A DNA stretch of 6,747 nt from Ignavibacteria bacterium (GTDB lineage Bacteria > Bacteroidota > Ignavibacteria > Ignavibacteriales > Melioribacteraceae): the NCBI GenBank assembly GCA_003233295.1, contig QILJ01000449.1, forward strand, positions 1-6,747, given 5' to 3'. The notes under the pieces were generated by a model. It worked only from the letters and a program-made list of their open reading frames with translations, was not told the DNA's origin and did not search any database. How positions within the stretch are numbered: the first letter of the stretch is position 1; each line of letters opens with the position of its first letter. This document shows positions 6,559 to 6,747 of the stretch, piece after piece. The position numbers and the translations under genes are program-made.

Positions 6559-6635
6559 GAGCTTTCCCTAATATCTTTCATTAGCAGATGAAAACCCATA
6601 ATCCTATATGTGAAAATTCAGGACAGTATTAGCAA

Positions 6636-6694
6636 GGGTCAATGAACACTAATGAGGGTGGATCAAAAACTGTGGCACTGATGGCTCAAAAACC
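6636..6694. mobile_element. Repeat cluster resembling an IS21-family end (remnant)
   Basis: TGGATCAAAAAC (6659-6670) and TGGCTCAAAAAC (6682-6693) differ at one base and are 23 bp apart. They are preceded by CACTAATG (6647-6654) and CACTGATG (6676-6683), and a further GGGTCAA lies at 6636-6642. Alternating GGCACT and GTGG-TCAA blocks are how I remember the multiple terminal repeats of IS21-family elements. No istA or istB frame lies next to it, so at most this is a remnant or an end whose body is outside the window. The repeats are seen; the family assignment is tentative. Confidence 0.3.
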
Positions 6695-6747
6695 TCTTGA
6701 CTTTATACACTTCTGCTAACAGATTTGATAATTCATTTGTATCCCAT

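Larger units (their letters stand above)
6280..6747. other. Gene-free right end, about 470 bases, upstream of the DUF262 gene
   Basis: No open frame of useful length or RNA gene is visible on either strand. The stretch holds the candidate promoter of the DUF262 gene, GTTAGGC on the minus strand (6343-6349, an exact match to the GTTRRRY integron core), an inverted pair TTAACA/TGTTAA (6430-6435, 6443-6448), an exact 18-bp direct repeat, a hairpin, and an IS21-end-like repeat cluster. TTAGCAGA (6581-6588) is answered by TCTGCTAA (6712-6719). The overall look is that of a mobile or repeatedly rearranged accessory region. Confidence 0.6.

Overview
The window holds two unrelated blocks of a bacterial chromosome. 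The sequence does not name the organism. It is a bacterium with moderately low GC, ATG starts with purine-rich Shine-Dalgarno sites, and the standard genetic code. The gene content (a carbohydrate ABC importer, a stand-alone hemerythrin-fold protein, a defence-type locus) is compatible with many anaerobic or microaerophilic lineages, and I do not assign a phylum.

Left block (1-2085, plus strand): the last codons of a gene that is probably a sugar-binding lipoprotein, a strong stem-loop, then two overlapping MalF/MalG-type permease genes of the CUT1 carbohydrate ABC family. No ATPase gene follows, so the importer presumably borrows a shared ATPase encoded elsewhere. The first permease is unusually long (377 aa) because about 60-70 residues with two extra hydrophobic helices lie between its third helix and the EAA-loop half.

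Middle (2086-2959): a convergent minus-strand gene for a small hemerythrin/HHE-fold protein with a very good ribosome binding site. Behind it lies about 400 bases without a convincing gene.

Right block (2960-6279, minus strand): two co-directional genes that look like a small defence locus. The first in transcription order encodes a 652-aa DUF262-DUF1524 protein of the GmrSD-like (type IV restriction) kind, with both the DGQQR motif and the HNH-type motifs in place. The second is broken. Its true start is at 4223, and a perfect 16-bp tandem duplication (4076-4107) shifts the frame and brings in a stop after 47 codons. Dropping one copy restores a 415-residue protein that joins a helix-hairpin-helix-like N-terminal half to a PD-(D/E)XK-like nuclease half. 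No methyltransferase is present, so an ordinary type II R-M system is not supported.

The broken nuclease gene is bracketed by a 12-bp inverted repeat whose position and polarity resemble the boundaries of an integron-type gene cassette. This reading is speculative. The right end (6280-6747) has no gene. It carries a candidate promoter with a palindrome, an exact 18-bp direct repeat, a hairpin, and repeats that resemble IS21-family ends, in keeping with a mobile accessory region.
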